The position numbers and the translations under genes are program-made. The notes below the pieces were generated by a model. The model ran no database searches. It saw only the letters and a list, made by a program, of their open reading frames with translations, and was not told where the DNA came from. Of a stretch of DNA of 13,970 nt, positions 13,064 to 13,970 are shown piece by piece. Numbering within the stretch: the first letter of the stretch is position 1; each line of letters opens with the position of its first letter. The stretch is from Frankia sp. (GTDB lineage Bacteria > Actinomycetota > Actinomycetes > Frankiales > Frankiaceae). Location: the NCBI GenBank assembly GCA_019689615.1, contig JADGHD010000067.1:1-13970 (forward strand), given 5' to 3'.

Positions 13064-13876
13064 GTGGACGACCGGTACGGCCTGACGACCATCCGCACCG
13101 AGCTGGACGGCGGCGTCCTGCGGGCGACGCTGAACCGGCCCGAGCGGATGAACGCGATCAACGACGTCATGCACAAGGAGCTGTGCGAGCTGTTCGCGCG
13201 GATCGCCGCGGACAGCACCGAGGTCGAGGTCGTCGTGCTCACCGGCGCGGGCCGCGGCTTCTGCGCCGGCGGCGACTTCAAGCAGATGGCGGAGAACAAC
13301 GAGGCCGGCTACGACGACGGGTTCTCCCAGCTGATGATCGACTCGGTGGCGATGGCCCGCAACATCCTCGCCATCCGCCAGCCGGTGATCGCCGCCGTCA
13401 ACGGGGACGCGATCGGCCTCGGCGCGACGCTCGCGCTGTTCTGCGACATCACCTACATCTGCGAGACCGCCCGGATCGGCGACCCGCACGTGCAGGCGGG
13501 CCTGGTCGCGGCGGACGGCGGCGTCGTGCTCTGGCCGATGCTGCTCGGCCCGGCCAGGGCAAAGGAGTACCTGTTCACCGGGGACCTGCTGACCGGCCGG
13601 GAGGCGGAGCGGATCGGCCTGGTCAACCACGCCCTCCCCGCCGAGGAGGTGCTGCCGGCCGCCGAGGCGATGGCGCGGCGGCTGGCCAACGGCGCGGCGC
13701 TGGCGATCCGGTTCAACAAGCGCCTGGTGAACAAGGAGCTCGAGGAGCGGGTCGACCGGATCTACGAGATGGCGCTGGCCATGGAGGCGGTCACCTTCCG
13801 CAGCGCCGACCACCTGGAGGCGGTGAAGGCGTTCGCCGAGCGCCGCCCGCCGGTCTTCCGCCGCGGCCAGCGCTGA
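13064..13876 (+). CDS. Crotonase-superfamily enoyl-CoA hydratase/isomerase-like protein
   Basis: The 270-residue product has the crotonase fold signatures: oxyanion-hole segment LTGAGRGFCAGGDF (59-72) and AAVNGDAIGLGATLALFCDI (110-129), then IGDPHVQAGLVAADGG (138-153) and GPARAKEYLFTGDLLTGREAERIGLVN (162-188). In true enoyl-CoA hydratases two glutamates perform catalysis. Here the first position looks like His142 (PHVQAG) and the second like Asp151, so the reaction may differ from simple hydration (isomerase, hydrolase or another crotonase chemistry). The GTG start is preceded by AAAGGGA at 13051-13057. It stands alone downstream of the gntR terminator. In the cluster it would act on CoA esters made by the ligase and acyl-CoA dehydrogenase. 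Exact activity unknown. Confidence 0.9.
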   Translation: MDDRYGLTTIRTELDGGVLRATLNRPERMNAINDVMHKELCELFARIAADSTEVEVVVLTGAGRGFCAGGDFKQMAENNEAGYDDGFSQLMIDSVAMARNILAIRQPVIAAVNGDAIGLGATLALFCDITYICETARIGDPHVQAGLVAADGGVVLWPMLLGPARAKEYLFTGDLLTGREAERIGLVNHALPAEEVLPAAEAMARRLANGAALAIRFNKRLVNKELEERVDRIYEMALAMEAVTFRSADHLEAVKAFAERRPPVFRRGQR

Positions 13877-13918
13877 GCGCGGCCGCCGCGGCAGTCGCGC
13901 ACAACGCGAGCGGCCCCG

Positions 13919-13934
13919 CCCCCCCCCCCCCCCC
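13919..13934. repeat. C16 homopolymer and G/C blocks at the right edge
   Basis: A run of 16 C is followed by alternating G and C blocks to about 13960. No gene is visible after 13876. Together with the nearly pure G/C left edge, this suggests that the window is a whole draft contig that ends where assembly failed. Confidence 0.7.
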
Positions 13935-13970
13935 GGGGCCCCCGCCGGGGGCCCCCGCCGACCCGAGAGG

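Noticed and set aside
13919..13960. C-run and G/C blocks as a biological repeat or terminator
   Set aside because: Position at the very end of the window and homopolymer nature are more easily explained by an assembly edge.
1..13970. tRNA, rRNA, CRISPR array, insertion sequence or prophage gene
   Set aside because: I saw no transposase or integrase motifs, no spaced direct-repeat array, and no tRNA-like cloverleaf or rRNA segments on reading both strands.

Overview
The window is very GC-rich DNA (roughly 70% or more by eye) with GTG starts, strong GGAGG-type ribosome sites mixed with apparently leaderless starts, and long spurious antisense frames. This points to a high-GC actinomycete; gene content and style resemble Frankia-type or mycobacterial/rhodococcal relatives, but genus is inference. 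Both ends look like contig edges: extreme G/C low complexity at the left end, and a run of 16 C followed by G/C blocks at the right end.

Layout. Positions 1-2351 (minus strand) hold an operon of a TauD-type 2-oxoglutarate dioxygenase, an Ldh2-family NAD(P)-dependent 2-hydroxyacid dehydrogenase (4-bp stop/start overlap) and an acyl-CoA dehydrogenase cut off by the left edge. Diverging from it, with only about 20 bp between start codons, are a thiamine-diphosphate enzyme (2373-4025) and an aldehyde dehydrogenase (4120-5775). Next come a lipoprotein solute-binding protein of the SBP_bac_5 type (5944-7551), a short-chain dehydrogenase (7771-8694) and a VOC/glyoxalase-fold protein (8707-9141). A minus-strand acyl-CoA synthetase (9221-10774) converges on the VOC gene at a shared hairpin. 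It diverges from a COG2159-type amidohydrolase (10828-12021), which is followed by a GntR/FCD regulator (12055-12777) and a crotonase-family protein (13064-13876).

How the genes may work together (inference). The enzyme classes line up as an oxidative one-carbon shortening of a carboxylic acid: hydroxylation by the dioxygenase, oxidation of a 2-hydroxyacid to a 2-oxoacid by Ldh2, decarboxylation by the ThDP enzyme, oxidation of the aldehyde by ALDH, CoA activation by the ligase, then dehydrogenation and hydration by the acyl-CoA dehydrogenase and crotonase. An alternative reading is organosulfonate catabolism, because Ldh2, ThDP decarboxylase, ALDH, CoA ligase and TauD classes also occur there. 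The substrate cannot be read from the sequence.

Regulation seen in the sequence. The two divergent promoters and the gntR promoter share an ATCCAA box just downstream of a TATNNT-like -10 element, suggesting a small GntR regulon with autoregulation. Two copies of TAGTC-N4-GACTA, 22 bp apart, lie before the solute-binding protein gene, and the ALDH reading frame runs through the first and stops inside the second. A perfect TNNAACNNGTTNNA site (the KstR-type motif) and a second 6-2-6 palindrome precede the SDR gene. Strong GC hairpins sit at 5649-5693, 7598-7633, 9159-9189 and 12810-12842.
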